NCBI GenBank assembly: GCA_002371825.1
Contig: DFHF01000037.1
Coordinates: 1-64,000 of the forward strand
DNA: 64,000 bases
Source of the DNA: Ruminococcus flavefaciens
Lineage (GTDB): Bacteria > Bacillota > Clostridia > Oscillospirales > Ruminococcaceae
Reading direction: 5' to 3'
The position numbers were made by a program, and so were the translations under genes. The notes under the pieces were generated by a model. It did no database searches and was not told the DNA's origin. It worked only from the letters and a program-made list of their open reading frames with translations. Shown piece by piece: positions 8,081 through 17,530 of this stretch (within the stretch, counting starts at the first letter, position 1; each line of letters opens with the position of its first letter).

Positions 8081-9175
8081 ATGAAGCTTGGTATGGTCGG
8101 CCTGCCGAACGTGGGCAAAAGCACTCTCTTCAACGCTCTGACAAATGCGGGAGCTGAATCCGCAAACTACCCATTCTGTACTATCGAAAAGAATGTAGGT
8201 ATAGTTTCCGTTCCCGATGAAAGACTGGATAAACTTGCCGAAATGTATGAACCGGATAAGTTCACTCCGGCAACTCTGGAATTCGTTGATATCGCCGGTC
8301 TTGTAAAGGGAGCCTCCAAGGGTGAGGGCCTCGGAAACAAGTTCCTCGCTGATATCCGTGAAGTTGACGCTATCGTTCACGTTGTAAGATGCTTCGAGGA
8401 CCCCAATATAATCCACGTTGACGGAAGCATCAACCCGCTCCGTGACATCGAAACTATCAATCTGGAGCTTATCTTCTCCGATATAGAAATGATCGACAGA
8501 CGTATCGACCGTGCAAAAAAAGCTGTTAAGGGCGATAAGAAATACCTCATAGAGATCGATTTTCTTGAGAGACTCAAGTCTCATCTTGAAAACGGAAAGT
8601 CTGCAAGAGGCTTCGATTTCACCGATGAGGAGCGTGAACTCATAAAGTCAACTCCCCTTCTCTCAGCTAAACCCGTCATCTATGCTGCAAACCTCAGCGA
8701 GGATGACTTCGTAAACAATATCGATACAAATGAGAATTACCAGAAGGTAAAAGAGCTTGCCGCAGAAGAACACTCAGCTGTTCTCCCTATCTGCGCTCAG
8801 ATAGAAGCTGAGATCTCAGATATGGGCGACGAGGACAAGGCTATGTTCCTCAGCGAGCTCGGACTTGAAGTCTCAGGCCTTAACCGTATCATCAAGGAAG
8901 GATACTCGCTCCTCGGACTTATCTCATACCTTACAGCCGGAAAGCAGGAGGTCCGTGCATGGACTATCACTAACGGAACAAAGGCTCCTCAGGCAGCCGG
9001 TAAGATCCATACCGACTTTGAAAAGGGCTTTATCCGTGCAGAGGTCATCTCCTTTGAAGACCTTATGGCCTGCGGTTCAATGGCTGCCGCTAAGGAAAAA
9101 GGACTCGTACGCCTTGAAGGCAAGGAATACGTTATGCAGGACGGAGATATCGTTCTGTTCAGATTCAACGTCTGA
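8081..9175 (+). CDS. ychF: Ribosome-binding ATPase YchF (Obg-like)
   Basis: YchF is a universally conserved P-loop ATPase that associates with ribosomes and stress proteins. The 364-residue length is typical. G1 is GLPNVGKSTLFNALT, followed by NYPFCTIEKN, the G3-like DIAGLVKGASKGEGLG, and the non-canonical NLSEDDF in place of the GTP-specifying NKxD motif. The C-terminal TGS domain carries VRAWTITNGTKAPQAAGKIH and FIRAEVI. The ATG follows an AAAGGA site at a slightly long distance. Confidence 0.96.
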   Translation: MKLGMVGLPNVGKSTLFNALTNAGAESANYPFCTIEKNVGIVSVPDERLDKLAEMYEPDKFTPATLEFVDIAGLVKGASKGEGLGNKFLADIREVDAIVHVVRCFEDPNIIHVDGSINPLRDIETINLELIFSDIEMIDRRIDRAKKAVKGDKKYLIEIDFLERLKSHLENGKSARGFDFTDEERELIKSTPLLSAKPVIYAANLSEDDFVNNIDTNENYQKVKELAAEEHSAVLPICAQIEAEISDMGDEDKAMFLSELGLEVSGLNRIIKEGYSLLGLISYLTAGKQEVRAWTITNGTKAPQAAGKIHTDFEKGFIRAEVISFEDLMACGSMAAAKEKGLVRLEGKEYVMQDGDIVLFRFNV

Positions 9176-9190
9176 TAATAATATCAATAA

Positions 9191-9225
9191 AGCCGTTAGC
9201 TGCCCATCTCAGCCAACGGCTTTTT
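9191..9225 (+). terminator. Rho-independent terminator after ychF
   Basis: AGCCGTTAGCTG pairs with CAGCCAACGGCT (one mismatch) around a 7-base loop and runs into TTTTT. Confidence 0.9.
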
Positions 9226-9246
9226 ATCGAAAGGCTGGTCAGCCAT

Positions 9247-10113
9247 ATGTTCACAGATGATATTTTCGGAAAAACTATCGCCGGGGAGTTTAACAAACCC
9301 ATATGGAAAAAATTCAATAAGGCAGTCAAGGACTATCAGCTGATCGAAAACGGCGACAGGATAGCTGTCTGTATCTCCGGCGGCAAGGACTCCATGCTTA
9401 TGGCAAAGTGCATACAGCGCCTGCAAAGCTTCGGAAAGCCTTCGTTTCAGGCGGAATACATCGTCATGGACCCAGGATATGCTCCGTCGAACCGCTTGAA
9501 AATAGAAGAAAATGCAAAACTTCTGAATATACCGGTGTCTTTTTTTGAGACAAGGATCTTTGAATCCGCTGAAAACTCAGGCAGCAATCCCTGCTTCCTG
9601 TGCGCAAGACTCAGAAGAGGCTTTCTCTATAAAAAAGCTCAGGAGCTCGGATGCAATAAAATCGCCCTGGGTCACCACTTCGATGACGTTATTGAGACAA
9701 TACTCATGGGGATGCTCTACGGCTCTCAGATGCAGACTATGCTTCCAAAGCTTCACAGTGAAAACTATGAGGGGATACAGCTTATCCGGCCTCTATATCT
9801 CATCAGGGAAAAGGATATTATCACATGGGCAAAAATGAACTCCCTCAGCTTCATAGACTGCGCCTGCAAAATGACTGAAAAGCGCTCTGAGGATAATAAC
9901 GACTCCAAGCGGCATGAGATAAAAATGCTGCTAAGACAGCTCAGGAAAACAAACCCTGCGGTGGATATGAATATATTCAGAAGCGCTGAAAACGTCAATC
10001 TCCGAAAGCTTATCTCCTATCATGACGGCGATAAAAAACACCACTTTCTCGATGACTACGACATGGGTATTACTGTGAAGGGAACCGTAAACGGCGGATA
10101 CAGAAACAAGTGA
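9247..10113 (+). CDS. TtcA-like PP-loop ATPase (tRNA thiolation family)
   Basis: The 288-residue protein has an N-terminal PP-loop SGGKDS (residues 44-49), which in this family adenylates the target base before sulfur transfer. C116-F-L-C119 followed by ARLRRG and a later C205/C207 (DCACKM) match the three-cysteine pattern that holds a [4Fe-4S] cluster in TtcA. GHHFDDVIET is the family's conserved substrate loop. TtcA makes 2-thiocytidine at tRNA position 32; whether this clostridial relative does the same is inferred. The ribosome site is weak. Confidence 0.82.
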   Translation: MFTDDIFGKTIAGEFNKPIWKKFNKAVKDYQLIENGDRIAVCISGGKDSMLMAKCIQRLQSFGKPSFQAEYIVMDPGYAPSNRLKIEENAKLLNIPVSFFETRIFESAENSGSNPCFLCARLRRGFLYKKAQELGCNKIALGHHFDDVIETILMGMLYGSQMQTMLPKLHSENYEGIQLIRPLYLIREKDIITWAKMNSLSFIDCACKMTEKRSEDNNDSKRHEIKMLLRQLRKTNPAVDMNIFRSAENVNLRKLISYHDGDKKHHFLDDYDMGITVKGTVNGGYRNK

Positions 10114-10161
10114 ACCACTTTATAGCAGTATTTTAAACTATAATGAATGAGGTAATACAAT

Positions 10162-11241
10162 ATGAAAAAATTTTCAGTATCAAACATAATAATAGGCTGC
10201 CTGATCGCTGTAATATTGATAAGCAGCGGATATGCTGTCTACAAATACCGCACTGTCGATCAAGGCATGATAGGAAGTGAAGCCGATATGCTCGATTCAT
10301 ATAAAAATATTAATGTTATGCTGACACGGCCTGATAACTGGCATAAGATAAACTCCAAGACCATCATCTCTTCCTATGCTGAATTTGCCGGCATAGACGG
10401 CTCAACTGCAACTGTGCCAATAACAGCAGAGCTTGCAAGACAGTTCTGCAACGCTGACGATGATGAGATCTCACATTATACAGCTCATAATACAACAGAT
10501 GTCGCATATGAGAATCTCATATACGGAAGAGAAAACCGTGTATCATGGAGTGTTTATGTCCAGAATTCCAACGACGGACCTTATAAGGATTATTCGTATA
10601 GTAACAGGGTCAGACTTGTTTTTGCAACTCACCCCTCAGAGGATGAGTATGCAATGGCTGAAAAGGAAAATATCACACTTGAAGCCGAGCCTGTAGCACT
10701 TGATGGTTTCGTGTTCATAACACATAAGGATAATCCGGTAGACAGCCTTACCGTTGAACAGATACAGGATATATATTCCGGAAAGATAACCAACTGGAAG
10801 GACGTTGGCGGAAAGGACGAGAAGATCCGTGCATTTCAGCGCACTAAGAACTCCGGAAGCCAGACAGCTATGGAAGAGCTGGTCATGAAGGGAAAAAAGC
10901 TGGCCGATCCTCCCATAGCCTTTGTTTCCGAGGGAATGGGAGATCTTGTTGACGCAGTTGCCGAATACGAAAACGAAACTGCGGCCATAGGCTACACCTA
11001 TTATTACTACCTGAACAACCTCTATAAGAATCCGGATATAAAGGTTCTGAACATAGACGGGATATCGCCGGAAAATGAAAATCTTGTCAGCAAAAAGTAT
11101 CCGTTTTCTACAGCTTATTATGCTGTTATGAGTTCAAGTGAGCCGGAGGGCAGTGTTTACAGGAAACTCCGGGATTATCTGCTTTCCGACGAGGGACAGG
11201 AGATAATACGGCTTGCAGGCTACTGTCCGGTAAATGGGTGA
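10162..11241 (+). CDS. PstS-like periplasmic-binding-fold protein, membrane-anchored
   Basis: The 359-residue protein has an N-terminal hydrophobic anchor (residues about 8-28) without a convincing lipobox. The body carries PstS family signatures: DNPVDSLTVEQIQDIYSGKI, TNWKDVGGKDEKIRAFQR, and the ligand-binding NSGSQTAMEE, ending with YLLSDEGQEII. PstS proteins bind phosphate for an ABC importer, but no pstCAB genes are nearby, so the ligand may differ. It overlaps or abuts a small membrane protein gene, and both may feed into the following envelope cluster. A TATAAT at 10139-10144 lacks a good -35. Confidence 0.75.
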   Translation: MKKFSVSNIIIGCLIAVILISSGYAVYKYRTVDQGMIGSEADMLDSYKNINVMLTRPDNWHKINSKTIISSYAEFAGIDGSTATVPITAELARQFCNADDDEISHYTAHNTTDVAYENLIYGRENRVSWSVYVQNSNDGPYKDYSYSNRVRLVFATHPSEDEYAMAEKENITLEAEPVALDGFVFITHKDNPVDSLTVEQIQDIYSGKITNWKDVGGKDEKIRAFQRTKNSGSQTAMEELVMKGKKLADPPIAFVSEGMGDLVDAVAEYENETAAIGYTYYYYLNNLYKNPDIKVLNIDGISPENENLVSKKYPFSTAYYAVMSSSEPEGSVYRKLRDYLLSDEGQEIIRLAGYCPVNG

Positions 11242-11246
11242 TAAGT

Positions 11247-11777
11247 ATGGATAATAACAATGTAAAAGTGCCTATAAATCCCCCTGACCAGCGTAATTTG
11301 CTGGCTCAGGCAGAAAGAAAGATCAAACAGGAAAAAAATACGATAAAAATAGCTGTAATGATACATCTGGCATACACAGCTCTCCTGGCTTTGATACTTG
11401 CTTCTTCATATTCAGATTACAGGTCAAATCTTCTCAGATCATCTGAAGGAGAATCATTCCTGGCAATTATAATACCAGTGTTCATTGCTGATTCAGTGCT
11501 TGCCCTGCTCTGGATGTACAAACGTGTTTTTCACACCATTCATCTTGTGATCTATATTATATTTGGCGGCTGGTTCTATTTGTACTATCTCGCAGACTAC
11601 ATGAATGGTACAGGAGATGCTTTTTTTGCGGCAGTTTTCCTTACACCATTCGTTTGGGCATTTGGAATGATCTCATTTATTATCTGCGCAGCAGGCAGAA
11701 AATCACTGACAAATGCAATAAATGAATACGATCACTATGCCCGATGCTTACCCTCTGAGGACAGATCCCAGTCCTGA
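11247..11777 (+). CDS. Small four-helix membrane protein of unknown function
   Basis: About 176 residues with a short charged N-terminus and four predicted membrane helices, including IAVMIHLAYTALLALILA, FLAIIIPVFIADSVLALLW, LVIYIIFGGWFYLYYLA and FVWAFGMISFIICAAG. I do not recognise a family. The ATG at 11247 is preferred because GGGTGAT lies 4 bp upstream; a GTG at 11238 overlapping the previous stop is an alternative. It is translationally close to the PstS-like gene and lies 27 bp before the MBOAT gene. Confidence 0.7.
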   Translation: MDNNNVKVPINPPDQRNLLAQAERKIKQEKNTIKIAVMIHLAYTALLALILASSYSDYRSNLLRSSEGESFLAIIIPVFIADSVLALLWMYKRVFHTIHLVIYIIFGGWFYLYYLADYMNGTGDAFFAAVFLTPFVWAFGMISFIICAAGRKSLTNAINEYDHYARCLPSEDRSQS

Positions 11778-11804
11778 TAACTAAAAAACAAAGGCGGTCA
11801 GCTA

Positions 11805-13199
11805 ATGGTCTTTTCCAGACTTTTCTTTATATACATATTTCTCCCTGTCTGTCTTGGAGCATACTTCCTTGCAAGGGGAACCAAAATGAAAAACAATGTG
11901 CTTTTACTCTTCTCACTGGCTTTTTATGCATGGGGAGAACCGGTATATGTACTGCTCATGCTTCTGAGCGCAGTTATAAACTATACAGCAGGAAGACTTA
12001 TCGGCAGGTACGGTGACTCACGCAAAAGCCGTATCACTGCCGGCCTTGCAGTTTTCACGGATATTGCTCTGCTGGGAGTCTTCAAGTACAGCGGCTTTAT
12101 TGTGGAGAATATAAACCACATTCCCTCAGTTGAGCTTCCCGTGCCGGATATAAGACTACCTATCGGAATAAGCTTCTATACCTTCCAGACGATATCCTAT
12201 GTGATTGACTGTCTATGGGAGACTGTCACCCCACAAAAGAGCTTCCGGAAATTTCTGCTGTACGTCAGTCTGTTCCCACAGCTGGTGGCCGGACCTATCG
12301 TGCGATACAGCACTATCGAAAAAGAGATAGATGAACGCACATCCTCCATCACGGATATATCCTACGGACTTAACCGTGTTGTTCTTGGCCTGGCAAAAAA
12401 AGTCATTATCGCTGACCAGCTCGGCATCGTAGCTGACAGCCTTCTCGGAGGAATAGAAAATGCAACAGCCGCTGCTGCATGGACAGGCGCTGCGGTATAT
12501 GCAATGCAGATATACTTCGATTTCTCCGGCTATTCAGATATTGCAATAGGCCTCGGAAGAGTGTTCGGCTTCCATTTTGATGAGAATTTCCGTCACCCGT
12601 TCATGTGCAGAGACATCACCGAATTCTGGCAGCGCTGGCATATCTCCCTCGGAACATTTTTCAGAGACTATCTGCTCTATGTACCGATATTCGGAAAAAG
12701 ACGAAAATACGGCGGACTTTTCCTCGTATGGCTGTGTACCGGTATCTGGCACGGCGCAAGCTGGAACTTTGTGATCTGGGGACTGTATTACGGCCTCTTT
12801 ATTTTCATTGAAACACTGATCGGTAAAAAACGCATGAAGAAGATCCCCCTCGTAATACGTCATATCTACAGCAAAGCCGTGATAATTGCAGGGTTCGGGA
12901 TATTCTATTTTGAGGATCTGGACAAGCTCGGGACTTTCTTCACAAAGCTTTTCAGCACTGGCAGGCTGATCGGCCTCCAGGACAGAATACTGCTTGTAAA
13001 TAATGTCTACCTGCTTATCCTTGCAGTGATACTCACATTCCCCATCATAGACGGTATCCGCAGGATATCTCAGCGCTCTGCTCCGGTAAGGACAGCTGCT
13101 GCCGTATCTCTGCCTGCTGTATCTGCGGCACTGCTCCTGCTCACAAGCATCCTGCTCGTAGATCAGACCTCTCACCCATTCCTGTATTTCAGATTCTGA
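11805..13199 (+). CDS. MBOAT family membrane O-acyltransferase (AlgI/DltB-like)
   Basis: The 464-residue multi-pass protein starts with the MVFSxxFFIYIFLP segment typical of AlgI-type proteins. It contains FPQLVAGPIVRY, the WQRWHISLGTFFRDYLL motif with H279, and the catalytic-region histidine H316 in GIWHGASWNFVIWG. MBOAT proteins pass an acyl group across the membrane to an extracellular acceptor, as in alginate acetylation or teichoic acid D-alanylation. The next genes encode a DHHW/SGNH protein, an FkbH-like enzyme and an acyl carrier protein, so this is probably the membrane step of that pathway. The ribosome site is AAGGCGG. Confidence 0.92.
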   Translation: MVFSRLFFIYIFLPVCLGAYFLARGTKMKNNVLLLFSLAFYAWGEPVYVLLMLLSAVINYTAGRLIGRYGDSRKSRITAGLAVFTDIALLGVFKYSGFIVENINHIPSVELPVPDIRLPIGISFYTFQTISYVIDCLWETVTPQKSFRKFLLYVSLFPQLVAGPIVRYSTIEKEIDERTSSITDISYGLNRVVLGLAKKVIIADQLGIVADSLLGGIENATAAAAWTGAAVYAMQIYFDFSGYSDIAIGLGRVFGFHFDENFRHPFMCRDITEFWQRWHISLGTFFRDYLLYVPIFGKRRKYGGLFLVWLCTGIWHGASWNFVIWGLYYGLFIFIETLIGKKRMKKIPLVIRHIYSKAVIIAGFGIFYFEDLDKLGTFFTKLFSTGRLIGLQDRILLVNNVYLLILAVILTFPIIDGIRRISQRSAPVRTAAAVSLPAVSAALLLLTSILLVDQTSHPFLYFRF

Positions 13200-13211
13200 C
13201 AGGAGGATAAA

Positions 13212-14558
13212 ATGCAGACTGATAATAAAAAGCCCGGAAAACTCCTGGCTGTTGTAAATATCATCACAATACTTGCTGTTCTGTTTGGAGGAGCTGCTTA
13301 TCTCATTTTTCTCCCTCATGAGACAGTCGCCGAAGACGAAAACCGCCGGCTCGCTTCCTTCCCTGAGTTTTCTCCCAAGTCCTATATTGACGGCTCTTTT
13401 ACAGGTGGAATCGCTGACTATTTCGACGATACCGTCCATGGAAGAGACAGGATAAAAAAATTTATTGCCGCAGATATAACTCCTCTTAAAGGCCGAAAAT
13501 ACGGCGGAGATGAGGACGGCGCCGAGCTTTACGGCATAGCCTTTGAGCACAGCGAGGAAACTCCGGCTGTTACAACAGCAGCAGCGACGACCGCTGCTGT
13601 GACTCATACCACTGTAAGCTCTCCTGCTGTACAAACCACAGCAGTCACGACCGCTCCGATCCCAGCGGAGGAACCTGCTGCTGAAGGCGGTGAGATAAAC
13701 AGCAATATACTCGTTGTCAACAAGCGTGGACTGCCACTCTATCCCGGCGGAGATGTACAAGGCTATGCCGACACCATAAATGAATACAAGAAAAAGCTCG
13801 GAGATGTAAATGTGTGGTCAATGGTAGTCCCTACTGCCGGCGGACTTTACATTCCCTCCAATTATAAGAGCCTGGCTGTTGATGAGAAAAAAGATATCGA
13901 TGCCATTGCAGCTGCACTGGAAGGTGCAGTCCCGGTAGATGCTTATACCTCACTGGCTGCACATAAGTCCGAGGATATCTATGCCCGCACTGACCATCAC
14001 TGGATGGCTCTCGGAGCTTTTTATGCCGCTAAGGCTTTCACTGAAGCTGCCGGACTGCCTTTCAAGGAGCTCTCAGAATATGAAGAGCTTCACCTCCACG
14101 ACTATCTGGGAACATTTTACGGCTACACACAGAGCCCTACTCTGCTGAATAATCCTGAGGAGTTTGTGTATTACCGTCCCAAAAACGAAGTCACTGTAGA
14201 TCAGTACGATACCTCATTCCGTGACCCGCTGGATGTAGCTCTGCTTGTTCCTTCCGATAATATGACTCCATCCGGATATTACTATGTTTTCGGAATGGAT
14301 AACAGAATAGCTCATGTTCATACCAAAACAGGAAACGGACGAAAACTGGTCATTTTCAAGGACAGCTACGGAAATGCCCTGCTCCCCTTCCTGACCTATT
14401 CCTTTGAGGATATTTACCTCTGTGATATGAGATATTTTGACCTGAATGCTGTCAGCTTCATAAAACAGGTAAAGGCTACAGATGTACTTTTCTCAATGTG
14501 TACATTCTCAGCAACAGGTCCTAATCTCAACTGCCTTAAAGCGGATATGTATAAATAA
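13212..14558 (+). CDS. DHHW-family SGNH-like protein (AlgJ/AlgX-type partner of MBOAT)
   Basis: The 448-residue protein has one N-terminal membrane helix (about residues 11-35) and an extracellular body. A Thr/Ala-rich, probably disordered segment lies at about 115-155. The catalytic-type motifs are D261-H-H-W264 (ARTDHHWMALGA) and FKDSYGN with S385. AlgJ/AlgX-like SGNH proteins carry out or complete O-acetylation of polysaccharides after an MBOAT has exported the acyl group. It starts 12 bp after the MBOAT gene with an AGGAGG site, so the two are co-transcribed. Confidence 0.88.
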   Translation: MQTDNKKPGKLLAVVNIITILAVLFGGAAYLIFLPHETVAEDENRRLASFPEFSPKSYIDGSFTGGIADYFDDTVHGRDRIKKFIAADITPLKGRKYGGDEDGAELYGIAFEHSEETPAVTTAAATTAAVTHTTVSSPAVQTTAVTTAPIPAEEPAAEGGEINSNILVVNKRGLPLYPGGDVQGYADTINEYKKKLGDVNVWSMVVPTAGGLYIPSNYKSLAVDEKKDIDAIAAALEGAVPVDAYTSLAAHKSEDIYARTDHHWMALGAFYAAKAFTEAAGLPFKELSEYEELHLHDYLGTFYGYTQSPTLLNNPEEFVYYRPKNEVTVDQYDTSFRDPLDVALLVPSDNMTPSGYYYVFGMDNRIAHVHTKTGNGRKLVIFKDSYGNALLPFLTYSFEDIYLCDMRYFDLNAVSFIKQVKATDVLFSMCTFSATGPNLNCLKADMYK

Positions 14559-14613
14559 GCTGACCGTATGACCTCACTTAAAGATGAATGAAAAAAATAC
14601 AAGGATGTTGACT

Positions 14614-16395
14614 ATGAAGGAACTGACTTATCCCTTTGACGGAATGGATATCCTGCGGCGCAGGAAGAAGCTCAGAAGAGCCCTTATCTCTGACGGCACT
14701 GTAAGGATAAAGAAAAAAATAGCTGTTCTCGGCGGTTCAACTACGGAGCACATCGTTTCTGCCCTTGAACTGTTCCTGCTCAATTCCGGCATTGAACCGG
14801 TGTTCTATCAGTCTGAGTACAACAGATTCTACGAGGATGCAGTTTTCGGCTCACCTGAGCTTGACAGCTTTCAGCCTGATATCATCTTTATCCACACTAC
14901 ATCACGGAATCTGAAATACTTGCCTGACAAGCCGGACATAACTGCTGAGGAAGTTCAGCAGCTTATAGATGAACAGTTCTCCGTGTTCAGGACTGTATGG
15001 GAAAAACTGAAAGAAAGATTCTCCTGTCCTATCATACAGAATAATTTTGAGCTGCCGCTTTTCCGTCAGACCGGCAACTACGACTGCTGGGGACTTTCAG
15101 GACAGAGCGCTTTCATCAACAGGATGAACCTGCTTTTTGCTGAATATGCTGTCAGTGATCCGGGATTCTTCATCAATGATATTAATTATCTTTCAGCAGC
15201 TATAGGCCTGGAAAAATGGCATGACCCGGAAGCCTGGTATATGTATAAATATGCCATGAGCACATCCGTGATACCTGACCTTGCCTACAGTGCAGCTGCA
15301 ATAATAAAGGCTCTGTACGGCCGAAATAAGAAGGTCATCGACCTTGACCTCGATAATACCCTCTGGGGCGGAGTTATAGGAGATGACGGAGTAGAAGGGA
15401 TTGAACTCGGACCTGAGACCTCTGTGGGAATGTCGTTCTGTGAATTCCAGAGGTTCCTGAAAAAATATAAAGACTACGGAGTGCTCCTCGCAGTCTGCTC
15501 AAAAAACGATGAGGGAAACGCTCTTCTCGGCCTAAGACATCCGGACAGTGTCCTCAGCCCGGAAGATTTTGTCAGCATAAAGGCCAACTGGGAAAGCAAG
15601 GACAAGAATATCTCAGAATCAGCTGATGAACTCGGCCTGCTTACAGATGGATTCGTCTTTATTGATGACAATCCTGCTGAATGCTCCATAGCAGAAGCAC
15701 AGCTCCCACAGATCTCAGCTGTAAACCTCAGGTCTGTGGATCAGGTAATGTACGAACTCAGCCGCAGCGGCTTCTTTGAGGTCACATCCGTATCGGGAGA
15801 CGATACTCGGCGCACTGAGATGTACGCAGCAAATGCCAGACGTGCAGCTCAGCAAAAGAGCTTCTCCAGCTACGAGGATTACCTTCTCAGTCTGGAGATG
15901 AAAGCTTCTGTCACGGACTTTCAGCCGCTCCAGCTTGCCAGGATAACTCAGCTTACAAATAAAAGCAATCAGTTCAATCTGACTACAAGAAGATATACCG
16001 AAAACGAGATAGAAGAAATAAGCCGTGATGATTCCCGGATAAGGCTCTGCGGACGGCTTGCAGATAAATTCGGGGATAACGGTATCGTATCTGTCATCAT
16101 CGGCCGTATTTCGGAAAACAACACACTTGAGATCGAGCTGTGGCTTATGAGCTGCCGTGTACTCAAACGTGATATGGAGTTCGCCATGCTTGACGAACTT
16201 GTGCGTATCTGCCGTGAAAAAGGTATCAGCAGGATCATAGGCAGATACATAAAATCGCCTAAAAATCATATGGTAGCTGGGCTGTATGGAAGCTTTGGCT
16301 TTACCCTCATCTCAGCTTCCGAAAACGGTGACTCAGTATGGGAGCTGAACGTCAGCCAGCATAAAAATAAAAACCATGTTATCAAAGTTAACTGA
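14614..16395 (+). CDS. FkbH-like protein: HAD-IIIC phosphatase with C-terminal GNAT-like domain
   Basis: About 593 residues. The N-terminal part is SGNH-like (AVLGGSTTEHI). The central HAD domain has the nucleophile pair D245-L-D247-N-T-LWGG, a Lys in VSIKANW and an acidic FIDDNPAE. The C-terminal third is GNAT-like (LTNKSNQFNLTTRRY, then LYGSFGF). Characterised FkbH-type enzymes take the glyceryl unit of 1,3-bisphosphoglycerate, dephosphorylate it and load it onto an acyl carrier protein; one is encoded immediately downstream. The ATG at 14614 is favoured by AAGGAT 7 bp upstream; an in-frame ATG at 14584 would add 10 residues. Confidence 0.88.
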   Translation: MKELTYPFDGMDILRRRKKLRRALISDGTVRIKKKIAVLGGSTTEHIVSALELFLLNSGIEPVFYQSEYNRFYEDAVFGSPELDSFQPDIIFIHTTSRNLKYLPDKPDITAEEVQQLIDEQFSVFRTVWEKLKERFSCPIIQNNFELPLFRQTGNYDCWGLSGQSAFINRMNLLFAEYAVSDPGFFINDINYLSAAIGLEKWHDPEAWYMYKYAMSTSVIPDLAYSAAAIIKALYGRNKKVIDLDLDNTLWGGVIGDDGVEGIELGPETSVGMSFCEFQRFLKKYKDYGVLLAVCSKNDEGNALLGLRHPDSVLSPEDFVSIKANWESKDKNISESADELGLLTDGFVFIDDNPAECSIAEAQLPQISAVNLRSVDQVMYELSRSGFFEVTSVSGDDTRRTEMYAANARRAAQQKSFSSYEDYLLSLEMKASVTDFQPLQLARITQLTNKSNQFNLTTRRYTENEIEEISRDDSRIRLCGRLADKFGDNGIVSVIIGRISENNTLEIELWLMSCRVLKRDMEFAMLDELVRICREKGISRIIGRYIKSPKNHMVAGLYGSFGFTLISASENGDSVWELNVSQHKNKNHVIKVN

Positions 16396-16406
16396 AAGGA
16401 AAAGAC

Positions 16407-16652
16407 ATGAACAGATCAGATGTACAAAAAAGACTTAACTCAATTTTCTGTGATATTTTTGACGACGAGAGCATAAAAATATCCGACTCCACATCAGCTG
16501 CCGATATCGAGGACTGGGACAGCCTCGAACATATAAATCTCATTGCCGCTGTTGAGGAAGAATTCGGTATGAAATTCAGGATGAAAGAGGTATCCGGTAT
16601 GAAAAATGTTGGTGAAATGCTGGATATAATCTGCGAAAGAGGTTCAAAATGA
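16407..16652 (+). CDS. Acyl carrier protein
   Basis: This 81-residue acidic protein has the ACP helix-bundle pattern with the phosphopantetheine attachment serine S39 in DWDSLEHINLI. It is not next to fatty acid synthesis genes. It lies 11 bp after the FkbH-like gene and overlaps the next start by 4 bp, so it is likely the dedicated carrier for the FkbH-loaded group, analogous to DltC. Confidence 0.92.
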   Translation: MNRSDVQKRLNSIFCDIFDDESIKISDSTSAADIEDWDSLEHINLIAAVEEEFGMKFRMKEVSGMKNVGEMLDIICERGSK

Positions 16653-17473
16653 GCAAAAAGAAAAAACGACTGATAATCATCGGTGTTATTCTTTTGATCA
16701 GCATCATTTTATCTGCATGGGGATTCCTGATGCAGTCGGTAAGCTACGATATCCACAGCAAAAAGCTGCCTAAGGGCCTGAAAATAGTTTTTCTCTCCGA
16801 TCTCCACAACTGCTTTTACGGCGGCACTGACCAATCACAGCTTATGGACTGGATAGATGAAGAATCACCGGATATCGTTATTTTCGGCGGTGACGTCCTG
16901 GACGGCTGGGGCGGACAGAAATATGCCAAAAAGATCATGACCTGGTCAGCAGAACACTATCCCACGTTCTACACTCCCGGAAATCATGAGGAAATGCGTG
17001 ACGATAAGGAGAGCTTCTACGACTGGGTCAGAGGGACTGATGTGCAGATGCTTATCGGAGATCACTCCGATATCAGCATTAAAGGTCAGAAAATACGGAT
17101 ATACGGCATTATCGATAAGAACTACGGCGGTGATCTCGACAAGATAAAGGGAACTCTCGATGACAGCTTCTATAATATCCTGCTCGCTCATCAGCCTGAA
17201 CAGATCGATGATTACCTTGATACCGGAGATGTAAAATTTGACCTTATACTCTCAGGTCATGCTCACGGCGGTCAGTGGAGGATACCAAAACTGCTGGATC
17301 AGGGACTCTATGCCCCGGATCAGGGACTATTCCCAGACTATACCTGCGGCATCTATCACTATGGGGACACCGTCCACGTTATCAGCAAGGGGCTCGCAAA
17401 ACCTGCAAGAATGATATTCATTCCCAGAATTTTTAACAGACCAGAATTTTCTGTTATCAAAATCGGAGAATAA
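16649..17473 (+). CDS. Membrane-anchored metallophosphoesterase (YkuE-like)
   Basis: The 274-residue protein has an N-terminal membrane helix (residues about 7-27) and a calcineurin-like phosphoesterase domain. The metal-binding motifs are all present: FLSDLHNC, FGGDVLDG, GNHE, LLAHQPE and SGHAHGGQW. Relatives act on phospholipid-linked or UDP-sugar lipid substrates at the membrane; the substrate here is unknown. Its ATG overlaps the ACP stop (ATGA), tying it to the acyl-transfer cluster. Confidence 0.88.
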   Translation: MSKKKKRLIIIGVILLISIILSAWGFLMQSVSYDIHSKKLPKGLKIVFLSDLHNCFYGGTDQSQLMDWIDEESPDIVIFGGDVLDGWGGQKYAKKIMTWSAEHYPTFYTPGNHEEMRDDKESFYDWVRGTDVQMLIGDHSDISIKGQKIRIYGIIDKNYGGDLDKIKGTLDDSFYNILLAHQPEQIDDYLDTGDVKFDLILSGHAHGGQWRIPKLLDQGLYAPDQGLFPDYTCGIYHYGDTVHVISKGLAKPARMIFIPRIFNRPEFSVIKIGE

Positions 17474-17530
17474 TTTTAACATTTCCAGAATTTGCACAAA
17501 TAATCTTTGCATAATTCACGGAAAAACTAC

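Noticed and set aside
13550..13690. Frameshift or misassembly in the DHHW gene because of the Thr/Ala-rich stretch
   Set aside because: The frame continues without break into the conserved DHHW and SGNH motifs; such linkers are common in ruminococcal surface proteins.
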